DNA of 64,000 nt from Anaerolineales bacterium (GTDB lineage Bacteria > Chloroflexota > Anaerolineae > Anaerolineales > JABWBV01): contig JACKAX010000005.1 of the NCBI GenBank assembly GCA_020634875.1, forward strand, positions 62,001 to 126,000, written 5' to 3'. Position numbers and translations under genes: made by a program. Shown in pieces: positions 50,031 through 59,010 of the stretch (positions are counted from its first letter, which is position 1; each line of letters opens with the position of its first letter). A model generated the notes under the pieces. That model worked only from the letters and a program-made list of their open reading frames with translations. It searched no databases and was not told the origin of the DNA.

Positions 50031-50720
50031 TTATTGTCCATAGTAGGCGTTTGCACCATGTTTTCTGAGATAGTGCTTATCCAATAATTCCTGCTGCATG
50101 GGCTGGATGTCCGGGGTCAGCATCATCGTGTGAAAGTTCATAAAGGCGATTTCTTCCAGGACAACGGCGTTGTGAACGGCGTTCATCGCATCCGTACCCC
50201 AGGTGAATGGACCGTGACTGTGTACCAAAACTGCGGGAAGGGCATCCGGGTTTTTGTCTTGGAAGGCCTCAATGATTACCGTGCCCGTTTCCTTTTCGTA
50301 TGCGCCAGCGATCTCGACCGGGGTCATTTTGCGGGTGCAGGGGATTTCACCGTAAAAGTAGTCGCCGTGGGTGGTACCTAATGCCAGGAGACCGCGCCCA
50401 GCCTGGGCAAAGGTCGTTGCCCAGCGGCTATGGGTGTGGACGATGCCTCCGATGTTCGGGAAGGCTTTGTAGAGTTCGAGGTGGGTGGGCGTGTCGGAGG
50501 AGGGTTTCAAGTTGCCTTCAACTACTTTGCTCGTTTCAAGCGATACGACAACCATATCGTCCGCCTTCATTTTTTCGTAAGAAACGCCCGACGGTTTGAT
50601 GACCATCAAACCCTGTTCACGGTCCACCCCGGAAACGTTGCCCCAGGTAAATGTGACCAAGCCATTTTTGGGAAGCAACAGATTCGCTTGAAAAACTTGT
50701 TCTTTGAGGACTTCTAACAT
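50031..50720 (-). CDS. araD: L-ribulose-5-phosphate 4-epimerase
   Basis: The 229 residues are a class II aldolase/epimerase that turns L-ribulose 5-phosphate into D-xylulose 5-phosphate. Zn ligands are seen as two His in [12 protein letters not shown] and one His in [11 protein letters not shown]. The acidic active-site pattern is near [32 protein letters not shown] is the usual N-terminal stretch. Length matches the E. coli enzyme (231). Upstream lies the repeat 50752-50845, and araA follows. Together with AraB and AraA it completes arabinose entry into the pentose phosphate pathway. Confidence 0.95.
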   Translation of the reverse strand: MLEVLKEQVFQANLLLPKNGLVTFTWGNVSGVDREQGLMVIKPSGVSYEKMKADDMVVVSLETSKVVEGNLKPSSDTPTHLELYKAFPNIGGIVHTHSRWATTFAQAGRGLLALGTTHGDYFYGEIPCTRKMTPVEIAGAYEKETGTVIIEAFQDKNPDALPAVLVHSHGPFTWGTDAMNAVHNAVVLEEIAFMNFHTMMLTPDIQPMQQELLDKHYLRKHGANAYYGQ

Positions 50721-50751
50721 GATGATCCTTAGAGTGTGTCTGAAACCTCAA

Positions 50752-50845
50752 ACCCTAAAGGTTTTTTGTCTTATTCGGCCACAAATCCAGGCTAAATTTG
50801 GGACTTATCAGGCGTATAACCTTCTCAAGGAAAACCTTTAAGGGG
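50752..50845. repeat. Palindromic intergenic repeat, copy 3 (ACCCTAAAGGTTT family, imperfect)
   Basis: accctaaaggtttt (50752-50765) faces gaaaacctttaaggggt (50829-50845) with one inserted base in the stem. It occupies most of the araB-araD gap, so it interrupts the ara message without a clear terminator T-run. Confidence 0.65.
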
Positions 50846-50872
50846 TGGGCCAGGAAATTTCCACATGCTTTT

Positions 50873-52471
50873 TTACAGTGCATTGATTGCCGCCTGTTCA
50901 ATCGTGAGACCCGCTTTGTAACGTTCCATGAAGGCCACGAAACCGTTCACATTCGAGGGGTCAGGGGAGAGGGTGGTGCCACTTTCGGCGGCGAAGACTT
51001 TGTGAGTGAGGTAAGCTTCCAGGGGTTCGTTAGCTTCTTTTTGGGCCATGTATGCAGCCAGCAAGGCAATCCCCCACGCGCCACCTTCGCCCGCGGTTTC
51101 CATGACCGAGACAGGGACGTTCATCGCCGCAGCCATCATCTTTTGCCCGACCTCCTTCGTCTTGAAAAAGCCGCCGTGCCCGAGGAGTTGGTCAAGCTGG
51201 ACTTTTTCGTCTTCAAAGAGGATGTCCATACCGATCCGCAGGGTTCCGAGGGAGGCGAAGAGGTGGGTTCTCATGAAGTTCGCAAGGGTGAAGCGGCTTT
51301 CTGGTGTGCGGACGAAGAGGGGGCGGCCTTCATCCAGCCCGGTAACGGGTTCGCCGGAAAAATAGTTGTAGGCCAACAACCCACCCGCGTCGGGTTCGCC
51401 CGCGAGGGCTTTTTGATAGAGCATTTCGAACAGTTTCGTTTCGCTGATTTCCACGCCCAACGCGGTGGTAAATTCCCGGAACAAGCCCACCCAGGCATTG
51501 ATGTCGGAGGTGCAGGTGTTGGTGTGAACCATCGCGACGGGTTTGCCGGTGGGGGTGGTCACCATGTCAATTTCAGTATACAACTTTGACAAGGCTTTTT
51601 CTAGCACGATCATGGCGAAGACGGACGTTCCGGCGGAGACGTTGCCGGTACGTTCGGCAACGCTGTTTGTGGCGACCATTCCAGTACCCGCGTCACCTTC
51701 GGGGGGGCAGAGGGGGATGCCCGCGGTCAGTTGCCCGGTGGGATCGAGGAGTTTTGCGCCCGCTTCGGTGAGCGTGCCCGCGGCGTCTCCGGCGACGAGG
51801 ACTTTGGGGAGGATTTCGTCCAATTTCCAGGGGAGTTTGTGCGGGGCAATCCGTGCGTTGAACTGTTGAATCATTCCCGCGTCGTAATCGTTGATGGTGC
51901 TGTCAATGGGAAACACACCCGACGCTTCGCCAACGCCCAGGACTTTTTCGCCGGTCAGTTTCCAGTGGACGTATCCGGCGAGGGTGGTGAGGTGATGAAT
52001 GTCGGCAATATGGGGTTCCTGGTTCAGGATCGCCTGATCGAGATGGGCGATGCTCCAGCGTTGGGGGATGTTGAATTGGAACAGGTTGGTGAGCTGTTCG
52101 GCGGCTTGCCCGGTGATGGTGTTACGCCAGGTGCGGAAGGGAACGAGTTGGTTATCGTCTTTGTCAAAGACCATGTAACCATGCATCATGGCGCTGAAGC
52201 CGATGGCCCCGATTGTTTTGAGCGGGGTGTCGTATTTCTTGGACACTTCCTGGACGAGATTACGGTAGCTTTCCTGCAAGCCAGTCCATACGTCTTCGAG
52301 GCTGTAGGTCCAGATGCCGTTTTCGTATTGGTTCTCCCATTCGTAGCTACCGGAGGCGAGGGGTTGGTGGTTTTCGTTAATTAAAACGGCTTTGATACGG
52401 GTAGAGCCGAGTTCGATGCCGAGGTAGGTTTTGCCGTTTGCAAGGGCGGTTTGGATTTCGGATTGGTTCAT
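50873..52471 (-). CDS. araB: L-ribulokinase (FGGY family)
   Basis: The 532-residue protein is a two-domain sugar kinase: [16 protein letters not shown] at the N-terminus is the first phosphate-binding loop, [16 protein letters not shown] lies in the sugar site, and [20 protein letters not shown] forms the second ATP-binding half. It resembles the FGGY ribulokinases of the Bacteroides and Clostridium type rather than E. coli AraB, and by sequence alone it could also be called xylulokinase-like. Its place between an arabinose-type transporter and araD-araA makes ribulokinase the best call. The start has TCTCCTATGGGATGGAG nearby; the exact ribosome site is unclear. Confidence 0.9.
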   Translation of the reverse strand: MNQSEIQTALANGKTYLGIELGSTRIKAVLINENHQPLASGSYEWENQYENGIWTYSLEDVWTGLQESYRNLVQEVSKKYDTPLKTIGAIGFSAMMHGYMVFDKDDNQLVPFRTWRNTITGQAAEQLTNLFQFNIPQRWSIAHLDQAILNQEPHIADIHHLTTLAGYVHWKLTGEKVLGVGEASGVFPIDSTINDYDAGMIQQFNARIAPHKLPWKLDEILPKVLVAGDAAGTLTEAGAKLLDPTGQLTAGIPLCPPEGDAGTGMVATNSVAERTGNVSAGTSVFAMIVLEKALSKLYTEIDMVTTPTGKPVAMVHTNTCTSDINAWVGLFREFTTALGVEISETKLFEMLYQKALAGEPDAGGLLAYNYFSGEPVTGLDEGRPLFVRTPESRFTLANFMRTHLFASLGTLRIGMDILFEDEKVQLDQLLGHGGFFKTKEVGQKMMAAAMNVPVSVMETAGEGGAWGIALLAAYMAQKEANEPLEAYLTHKVFAAESGTTLSPDPSNVNGFVAFMERYKAGLTIEQAAINAL

Positions 52472-52667
52472 GGTGGTCTCCTATGGGATGGAGGGTTTTT
52501 AGACGTTTATTTTTTTTCGACACGAATTTCACGGATTGTTCGTGGTGTGGTTTGGGGCGTTCTGGGTTTTGTGGTACCGGAGTTTGTGAGGTTTTGAGAA
52601 GTTTTTTTGCCACAAATTTCACGAATTTTACTGATTGTTTTCGGGAGATTTGGGGGGAGAAGTTTTT

Positions 52668-53651
52668 TTAGCCGGGGTACCAGATTTTGCGGGGGTCGGT
52701 AGGGGGACGGATATAGTCCCAGGCGGCATCAATGAGTTTGGGGAGGGTGTAGGCGGGACGCCAGCCGAGGAGGAATTTGGCTTTGGTATTGTCTAGCCAG
52801 GTGGATTGGTAGGAGGTCTGGATCGGGATGGAGGGCAGGCCGCGGGTTTCAGCAAGGTAATGGGCGACTACGCCGTAGTCTACGGGTTCGTCCATGCAGA
52901 TGTTGAAGGTTTGTTGGCGCGCTTTCGGATGATCGAGGGCGAGCAGGGTGGCGCTAACGAGATCGTCTACGTGGACGAAGTTCCGTTTGACCGGAACGCC
53001 GGCGGGGTCGAGCATGATCGGGATAGTTTGCGATTGGAAGTAGGACTCCGCGAGGGCCGAGTCTACGAGGTCGCGCCAGCGTGGGCCACCGAAAACATCT
53101 TCGCCAAAGGAAAGCTGGTATTTGAAGTCGTCCTTTTCCATAATCCAGGGGGCACGGAGGCAACAGCCGTTAATGTTGTACTGAACGTAGTATTGTTCCA
53201 GCATGACTTCTTCCAACACTTTGGAGAGGGCATAACAGCCGGGGTACGCGGTGTGCCTTTGGGTTTCGGTGACGGGAAGCGGATGGGGGTAGACAAAATG
53301 TCCGAGGGCGGCGTCCCCCCCAATCAGGATAAATTGTTCGAAAGTGGCAGATGTTCGGCAGGCTTCTAAAAGCCAAAAGAGGCCTTTGACGGCCACGTCC
53401 ATAATTTGTGCGGGGGTTTCTTTGACAGTGGCAAGGTGGAGAACGTGAGTCACATCTGCCAGGGCGGTTTGGACGGTTTCGAGATACTCGATAGAACCCT
53501 GGAAGATTTCCACGCGGGGGTGGGGAGCCACATCGCGGTGGTGGCAAAGGGCGCGAATCGTGTAGGCGTCATATTGAGGGTCGGCTAGCAGACGTCGGAT
53601 AAACGCCTGGCCGACTTTCCCCGTGGCGCCAGTGACCAGAATGCGTTTCAT
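52668..53651 (-). CDS. NAD(P)-dependent epimerase/dehydratase (extended SDR)
   Basis: The 327-residue Rossmann protein has VTGATGKVGQAF at 6-17 (dinucleotide loop), a catalytic YALSK (Tyr-x-x-x-Lys) near 145, and the substrate half ending in WRPAYTLPKLIDAAWDY. It is an extended short-chain dehydrogenase of the UDP-sugar epimerase or uronate dehydrogenase type. The substrate is not known. Between a pentose/hexose transporter and araB, it may oxidise or epimerise a sugar released from the same polymer, for example a uronate. It follows the permease after a terminator-like hairpin and could have its own promoter. Confidence 0.82.
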   Translation of the reverse strand: MKRILVTGATGKVGQAFIRRLLADPQYDAYTIRALCHHRDVAPHPRVEIFQGSIEYLETVQTALADVTHVLHLATVKETPAQIMDVAVKGLFWLLEACRTSATFEQFILIGGDAALGHFVYPHPLPVTETQRHTAYPGCYALSKVLEEVMLEQYYVQYNINGCCLRAPWIMEKDDFKYQLSFGEDVFGGPRWRDLVDSALAESYFQSQTIPIMLDPAGVPVKRNFVHVDDLVSATLLALDHPKARQQTFNICMDEPVDYGVVAHYLAETRGLPSIPIQTSYQSTWLDNTKAKFLLGWRPAYTLPKLIDAAWDYIRPPTDPRKIWYPG

Positions 53652-53676
53652 GTTTTCCTTGTGAGGGGGAATTATG

Positions 53677-53712
53677 AAACTTCGGAAGTCTTTGGGGACT
53701 TCCGAAGTTTTT
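53677..53712. terminator. Hairpin terminator between the MmsB-like permease and the epimerase genes
   Basis: aaacttcggaagtc (53677-53690) pairs exactly with gacttccgaagttt (53697-53710). A/T-rich flanks make it usable in both directions. It lies six bases after the permease stop and could reduce read-through from the transporter into the epimerase and ara genes. Confidence 0.75.
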
Positions 53713-53717
53713 GATTA

Positions 53718-54881
53718 CTAACCGCTTTTGTTTTTGTTGTAAACGTCGAAGAACACGGCCATAAGAAGAGTGAAGCCTTTGATGGCTTGCTGCCAGTCAA
53801 TTCCAACGCCGAGAATGGACATCCCGTTGTTCATCACGCCGATGAAAAAGGCTCCGACAACCGAGCCGATGATGGTGCCGATCCCACCGCTGGCGGACGC
53901 ACCCCCGATGAAACAGGCGGCGATAACATCCAACTCGAAGCCTTCACCTGCATTCGGGGTGGCGCTGTTCAACCGGGCAGCAACGATCAATCCTGCGAGA
54001 GCAGCAAGGATGCCCATGTTGACAAAGGTCAGGAAGAGCAGGCGGGGCGTGTTGACCCCGGAGAGGCGGGCAGCTTTTTCGTTGCCACCCATGGCATAAA
54101 TCCGGCGTCCGAGGACGGTTTGATTGGTCAGGAAGGCGTAGGCAACAACGAAGGGAAAAAGAATGACTAGCACATTCGGGATACCTTTGTAGGAGGCCAT
54201 CAAATAAGAGAAGCCCATGATCGCCGCGGTGATGAGGACGTTCTTCGCGATGAAGAGGAAAAGGGGACTCACTTCAAAGCCATATTTGGTTTGATTATTG
54301 CGGGTGCGTAAGTCAAACACGAAGAGCAAGATAGACACGACCACGCCGATGACAATGGTGGTGATGTGAAGACCTTCGTTGTGGAAGAAGTCGGGGATGA
54401 AACCTGCACTGAGTTTGGCAAATTCGGTGGGGAACGGGCCGATGGCTTCGCCGCGCACCATGACGAGCGTGAGACCGCGGAAGATTAACATGCCCGCGAG
54501 GGTGACAATGAAGGAGGGGATTTTCACGTAGGCGATCCAGAAACCCTGCCAGGCCCCGATGATGCCGCCCAAAATCAGACAAAGGAGAACAGCCAGAATA
54601 GGATTCATGTGCTGTTTGACCATCAGCACCCCAGCAATTGCGCCCACAAAGGCGGCAACCGAACCGACCGAAAGGTCAATCCCACCGGAGACAATGACCA
54701 GGAGCATTCCCAGGGCCATGATGATGACATAGCTGTTTTGTAAAACCAGGTTAGTAATATTGACTGGTTTCATCAGAATACCTTCTGTCCGGTATTGGAA
54801 GAAAACCATGATCACGATTAAGGCAATTAACATGCCGTATTCGCGAATGTTGTTTTTAAATAAATTAGACAATGCTTTCAT
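53718..54881 (-). CDS. mmsB: Multiple-monosaccharide ABC transporter permease (MmsB/GguB type)
   Basis: The 387-residue permease has about ten helices, more than ribose-type permeases of about 320. VSGGIDLSVGSVAAFVGAIAG is the family signature, and FIGGASASGGIGTIIGSVVGAFF is near the C-terminus. This is the CUT2 class. The ATP-binding subunit gene ends one base into this start (ATGA-type overlap at 54881), giving coupled translation. Partners are the ATPase at 54881-56419 and the ChvE-like binding protein. It probably carries arabinose, galactose, glucose or xylose. Confidence 0.92.
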   Translation of the reverse strand: MKALSNLFKNNIREYGMLIALIVIMVFFQYRTEGILMKPVNITNLVLQNSYVIIMALGMLLVIVSGGIDLSVGSVAAFVGAIAGVLMVKQHMNPILAVLLCLILGGIIGAWQGFWIAYVKIPSFIVTLAGMLIFRGLTLVMVRGEAIGPFPTEFAKLSAGFIPDFFHNEGLHITTIVIGVVVSILLFVFDLRTRNNQTKYGFEVSPLFLFIAKNVLITAAIMGFSYLMASYKGIPNVLVILFPFVVAYAFLTNQTVLGRRIYAMGGNEKAARLSGVNTPRLLFLTFVNMGILAALAGLIVAARLNSATPNAGEGFELDVIAACFIGGASASGGIGTIIGSVVGAFFIGVMNNGMSILGVGIDWQQAIKGFTLLMAVFFDVYNKNKSG

Positions 54882-56419
54882 TAGGCCATTACCTCTTCTT
54901 GCCGCATGATGTGTTTCATGATGATTTCTTGGGATGCCTCCCGCGCGGGCAGTTCACCAATGATTCTTCCTTCGTTCATGATGTAAATCCGATCACATAC
55001 GCCTAAAATTTCCGGTAGCTCGGAAGAAATCATGATGATGCCTTTGCCCTCACTCGCCAAACGATTGATGATCGTATATATTTCGTATTTTGCGCCCACG
55101 TCAATCCCACGGGTGGGTTCGTCCAAAATCAGGATGTCCGGTTGGGCAAACAACCATTTGCTGAGGACTACTTTCTGCTGGTTCCCGCCTGATAAATTAA
55201 CAGCCAACTGCAGAATGCTGGAGCATTTGATGTTCAGTTGATCTCGGTAGCCTCGGGTTACGGTTAACTCTTTCGGCTCGTTGATCACCCCTTGAGCGGA
55301 AATCGCATTCAGGTTCGCCAGGGTGATGTTGTCCTTAATATCTTCGATGAGGACCAACCCGTAAACTTTGCGATCTTCGGTTGCGTAAGCAATCCCATTA
55401 GAAATCGCTTTATCAACGGTACTTACATCAATCGCCTGACCGTTTTTGTAGACCGTGCCGTTGATCCGCGTCCCGTAAGCGCGGCCAAAAATACTCATGG
55501 CAAGCTCGGTGCGTCCAGCCCCCATCAAGCCAGCAATCCCGACAACTTCACCCTTGCGGACGTTAATATTCACATTGTTACTTACTTTACGGTCTTCGTG
55601 GAGAGGATGGTAAACATTCCAGTCTCGAACCTCGAAGATCACATCGCCAATCTCCGCCTCCCGCGGGGGAAAACGGTGGGTTAAATCGCGCCCGACCATA
55701 CCACGAATTATGCGGTCTTCGGTGATGGCGTCCGCGTGGGTATCCAAAGTTTCAATCGTCGCCCCATCCCGCAAAATGGTGATGGAATCGGCTACCTTTG
55801 AAACTTCATTCAATTTGTGGGAAATCAAAATCGAGGAAATCCCGTGATCTTTAAATTGGAGCAATAGTTGGAGAAGTTTCTCACTATCATTTTCATTAAG
55901 AGAGGCAGTGGGTTCATCAAGGATCAGAAGCTTAACTTCTTTTGCCAGGGCTTTTGCAATTTCAACCAACTGCTGTTTCCCCACCCCCATGTTCGTGATC
56001 AAGGTATTAGGCGATTCATGCAACCCCACTTTCTCTAATAATTGTTTGGTTTTGGCGACAGAGGCATTCCAATTGATGATGCCATTCTTGGACTGCTCAT
56101 TTCCCAGAAAAATGTTTTCTGTAATGGACAGAAAAGGGATCAACGCCAATTCCTGATGGATGATGACCAAGCCCACTTTCTCGGAGTCATTAATACTATG
56201 GAAACGACACGCTTGACCTTCGTAATAAATTTCTCCCTCATAAGTTCCATAAGGATACACGCCACTCAAAACCTTCATCAAGGTTGATTTTCCGGCTCCA
56301 TTTTCTCCGACTAAGGCGTGGATCTCGCCACGTTTGACTGAAAAGCTAACATTATCGAGCGCTTTGACACCCGGAAACGTCTTTGTAATGTTACGCATTT
56401 CCAAAATAACTTCTGACAT
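54881..56419 (-). CDS. mmsA: Multiple-monosaccharide ABC transporter ATPase (MmsA/GguA type)
   Basis: The 512 residues are two fused ABC domains, as in AraG, RbsA and XylG. The first has Walker [10 protein letters not shown], a Q-loop at [10 protein letters not shown], and a degenerate signature in [15 protein letters not shown] with Walker [12 protein letters not shown]. The second has a degenerate Walker A ([17 protein letters not shown]), the signature [15 protein letters not shown] and Walker [13 protein letters not shown]. Two unequal halves are normal for this group. It starts 126 bases after the binding-protein gene, with an intervening terminator-like hairpin. It powers import of monosaccharides. 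Confidence 0.93.
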   Translation of the reverse strand: MSEVILEMRNITKTFPGVKALDNVSFSVKRGEIHALVGENGAGKSTLMKVLSGVYPYGTYEGEIYYEGQACRFHSINDSEKVGLVIIHQELALIPFLSITENIFLGNEQSKNGIINWNASVAKTKQLLEKVGLHESPNTLITNMGVGKQQLVEIAKALAKEVKLLILDEPTASLNENDSEKLLQLLLQFKDHGISSILISHKLNEVSKVADSITILRDGATIETLDTHADAITEDRIIRGMVGRDLTHRFPPREAEIGDVIFEVRDWNVYHPLHEDRKVSNNVNINVRKGEVVGIAGLMGAGRTELAMSIFGRAYGTRINGTVYKNGQAIDVSTVDKAISNGIAYATEDRKVYGLVLIEDIKDNITLANLNAISAQGVINEPKELTVTRGYRDQLNIKCSSILQLAVNLSGGNQQKVVLSKWLFAQPDILILDEPTRGIDVGAKYEIYTIINRLASEGKGIIMISSELPEILGVCDRIYIMNEGRIIGELPAREASQEIIMKHIMRQEEVMA

Positions 56420-56498
56420 ACTCTATCCTTGTGCTACTCAAGCGATGGCTAAATCTTGATTGAGAAATTATTCCTTGTGCAAGATATGGATGGGTTAG

Positions 56499-56532
56499 AA
56501 AAAGGGTGAGGGGTTTATATCCCTCACCCTTT
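56499..56532 (-). terminator. Attenuating terminator between chvE-like and mmsA-like genes
   Basis: A perfect 13-base arm, aaaagggtgaggg (56499-56511) with ccctcaccctttt (56520-56532). On the minus strand the U-run follows. It is located 13 bases after the binding-protein stop. Partial termination here would give more binding protein than transporter, as is usual for such systems. Confidence 0.8.
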
Positions 56533-56545
56533 TCAACGAACACGT

Positions 56546-57697
56546 TTACTTCAGATCGTCAGCGTTGATGTAGCCACTTTCAACCAGAAGTTTTTCGTAG
56601 TTGGTAATGTCAACACTGTAGGGGGTCAACAGATACGAAGGCACGACTTTGACGCCGTTGTCGTAGGTGGTGGTGTCATTGACATCCACGGTTTCGCCTT
56701 TCAGCGCCTGGTCAACCATGTGCGCCGTCTGGGCCGCGAGTTCGCGGGTGTCTTTGAAGACGGTGTATTTCTGTTCGCCAGCGATCATGGCTTTGACAGA
56801 AGCAACTTCCGCATCCTGACCGGTGATAACAGGCCAGGGTTGGTCAGCAGTGCCGTAACCTACACCGCGCAGAGCGGCGATGATCCCACGGCTCAAACCA
56901 TCGTAGGGAGCGAGCACGGCATCTACACGTTTGTCAGTGTAGTTGGCGCTCAGGATGTTTTCCATGCGGGACTGGGCAACCGCGCCATCCCAACGGAGGG
57001 TACCAACCACGTCCATGCCCATCTGGCCGGACTGAATGACGATTGTGCCATCATCAATGAAGGGTTGGATAACAGACATGGCACCATCATAGAAATAGAA
57101 AGCATTGGTATCGTCGGGGGAGCCGCCGAAGAGTTCGACGTTGAAGGGGCCAACGCCCGCGGGAGCTTTTTCACCAGGGGTCAGACCCAGGCCATTGAGA
57201 AGTTGGGTGCCCTGAATGACGCCTACGCCGAAGTTATCGAAGGTGGCATAGTAATCCACATATTCAGTTTTGGAGATCAGGCGGTCGTAAGCAATGACGA
57301 GAACGCCAGCTTCGTGGGCACGCTGCAGCACGTCAGAAAGGGTGGAACCATCAATGGCCGCAATCACGAGTACATCGGCTCCTTTGGTAACCATGTTTTC
57401 GAGTTGGGCAAGCTGGTTAGGGATGTCATTGTCAGCAAATTGCAGGTCGGTTTCATAGCCCAGAGCCTGGAAGGCAGCGACCATGCTCTCGCCGTCGGAA
57501 ATCCAGCGGGTGGAGGTTTTGGTAGGCATCGAAATGCCGACAAGTTTGGTTTCAGTGGTGGTGGTTTCACCGGTGGTTTGGCCGCTGGTGTTTTCCTCAC
57601 CACTAGTGGAGCCTGTATCAGATGCCGCAGGCGTACAAGCACCCAGGATCAGGGCTAAGATAATCAACAAGAAAGCAAGATTTTTAAAGCGAAACAT
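56546..57697 (-). CDS. chvE: ChvE-like multiple-sugar-binding lipoprotein
   Basis: The 383-residue protein is a lipoprotein (signal ending LILGAC) and then a Gly/Thr/Ser linker, followed by a CUT2-type periplasmic-binding fold. [20 protein letters not shown] is the N-terminal lobe start, [21 protein letters not shown] comes next, and [16 protein letters not shown] and [20 protein letters not shown] are typical of the ChvE/MmsE group that binds arabinose, galactose, glucose or xylose. The start at 57697 has GGAG six bases upstream; the longer frame to 57778 adds no signal. It follows the LacI regulator at 57824. Confidence 0.92.
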   Translation of the reverse strand: MFRFKNLAFLLIILALILGACTPAASDTGSTSGEENTSGQTTGETTTTETKLVGISMPTKTSTRWISDGESMVAAFQALGYETDLQFADNDIPNQLAQLENMVTKGADVLVIAAIDGSTLSDVLQRAHEAGVLVIAYDRLISKTEYVDYYATFDNFGVGVIQGTQLLNGLGLTPGEKAPAGVGPFNVELFGGSPDDTNAFYFYDGAMSVIQPFIDDGTIVIQSGQMGMDVVGTLRWDGAVAQSRMENILSANYTDKRVDAVLAPYDGLSRGIIAALRGVGYGTADQPWPVITGQDAEVASVKAMIAGEQKYTVFKDTRELAAQTAHMVDQALKGETVDVNDTTTYDNGVKVVPSYLLTPYSVDITNYEKLLVESGYINADDLK

Positions 57698-57823
57698 TTT
57701 TTTCTCCAAATAGAAAGGTTTTTCGTCAACAGACAAAATATAGAGGAATACAAAATGAGCATAGGCTTTGCGCCTCAATCGTACAAATGTTTAAGATACT
57801 ATGGTCCTCGTTGCGCCACCTCC

Positions 57824-58870
57824 TCAGGCGTCATTTCGTATAGAACTATCCCGCACCACCAGGGCGGGCGACAAAAGAATAGAGTGTGGTTCTTTTGGCT
57901 CTTCGCCAAGCCAACTTTGCTCGATGTATTGAACGATCTCTTGCAAGGCGATTTTGGCCACCTCAAATTGATCCTGCTGAACCGTAGTCAAAGCAGGATA
58001 GAAAAATGCTGATTCCGGGATATTGTCAAAACCAGCCACCCCAATATCTTCAGGGATACGCAATCCCCGCCTATGAATTACCTGCATCACACCGAGGGCC
58101 ATTTGATCATTCGCGACAAAGATCGCGTCTAAATCAGAATATTGAGCGAGGAGTTTTTCTGCAGCGTCCACCCCACTGGCCGAGGACCAATTTCCCTCTG
58201 TCCAGTGCGTATTCTGGACTGCTATACCGTATTCCACAAGGACATCTTTCCAGGCTGCCATACGTTGGCGCGCTTCCCACCAATCTAAAGGCCCAGCCAC
58301 ATGTCCAATCCGTCGGTATCCCTGCTCAACCAAATGAAGCATCACTAACCGTCCCCCCTCATAATTATCTACCGAGACAATGGGCACATCTGCCCGATTT
58401 TCCATTGTTAGAAAAATGACCGGTATATCCAACGTTTGCGAAAAATCACTTAACCAGGCATGATTATCCCCAATCTCCGGGACAGCCCAAATAATCCCAT
58501 CCACATGACGAGAGATAAGGTCATGAAAAATCGGGGCAACATTACTGGTGTGGTAATGCGGGAGTTCTTTAAGCAACAAGGCATACCCTGCTTTTTCAGC
58601 AGAACTTGTAATCCCATTCAAAGTAAACGAAGGCCCGATATGCTTCAACCCGGCTGTTACCACCCCAAGCGTATAACTGCGCTGTTGAATGAGACTTCGC
58701 GCCAACGCACTCGGTTGGTACTCCATCTCATCAATGATTTTTTTAACCCGCCGGCGTGTTTCTACTGAGACATCTGGACGATCATTTAACACACGAGAAA
58801 CCGTCATCGTCGAGACGCCAGCAGCGGCAGCAACTTCTTTAATCGTAGTACGGGAAGACTTGAAATTCAT
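57824..58870 (-). CDS. LacI-family regulator of the arabinose import block
   Basis: The 348 residues start with the HTH KEVAAAAGVSTMTVSRVLND and continue as a sugar-sensing PBP-like domain: VDNYEGGRLVMLHLVEQGYR, IFVANDQMALGVMQVIHRRG and VGVAGFDNIPESAFFYPALT. An upstream ATG at 58909 is rejected because it overlaps the predicted -10 box, so transcription would start downstream of it. The 58870 ATG leaves a leader of about 30 bases with an operator and no clear ribosome site. The downstream genes are transporter, epimerase and araBDA, which makes an L-arabinose or pentose effector likely. Confidence 0.88.
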   Translation of the reverse strand: MNFKSSRTTIKEVAAAAGVSTMTVSRVLNDRPDVSVETRRRVKKIIDEMEYQPSALARSLIQQRSYTLGVVTAGLKHIGPSFTLNGITSSAEKAGYALLLKELPHYHTSNVAPIFHDLISRHVDGIIWAVPEIGDNHAWLSDFSQTLDIPVIFLTMENRADVPIVSVDNYEGGRLVMLHLVEQGYRRIGHVAGPLDWWEARQRMAAWKDVLVEYGIAVQNTHWTEGNWSSASGVDAAEKLLAQYSDLDAIFVANDQMALGVMQVIHRRGLRIPEDIGVAGFDNIPESAFFYPALTTVQQDQFEVAKIALQEIVQYIEQSWLGEEPKEPHSILLSPALVVRDSSIRNDA

Positions 58871-58883
58871 CGTTATCGTTATC

Positions 58884-58907
58884 GTTATCGTTTCCGGTAA
58901 CGATAAC
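58884..58907. promoter_or_regulatory. LacI operator next to CGTTAT direct repeats
   Basis: A near-perfect 24-base palindrome centred on CCGG, with half-sites GTTATCGTT and AACGATAAC; one mismatch pair. It covers the expected transcription start. Three further CGTTAT hexamers (58871-58888) continue toward the ATG, so tandem half-sites or strand slippage may have built this region. Confidence 0.75.
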
Positions 58908-58936
58908 ATTTTAGCAATATATTAACGGTGCGTCAA
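58908..58936 (-). promoter_or_regulatory. Predicted sigma-70-type promoter of the arabinose LacI gene
   Basis: On the minus strand TTGACG (58931-58936), a 17-base spacer, and TAAAAT (58908-58913). Both hexamers are 5/6 matches to consensus. The operator begins on the base after the -10. Confidence 0.75.
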
Positions 58937-58961
58937 GAGGGAATCTTCTCTTCCCACAAAA

Positions 58962-58993
58962 AAAGCCCTCGGATGCGTAATTCCGAGGGCTTT
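58962..58993. terminator. Terminator after the HlyD-family gene
   Basis: aaagccctcgga (58962-58973) and tccgagggcttt (58982-58993) pair perfectly. It is located 18 bases after the stop of the HlyD-like gene on the minus strand and insulates the LacI promoter. Confidence 0.85.
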
Positions 58994-59010
58994 CCACGCA
59001 ACAAAACCCA

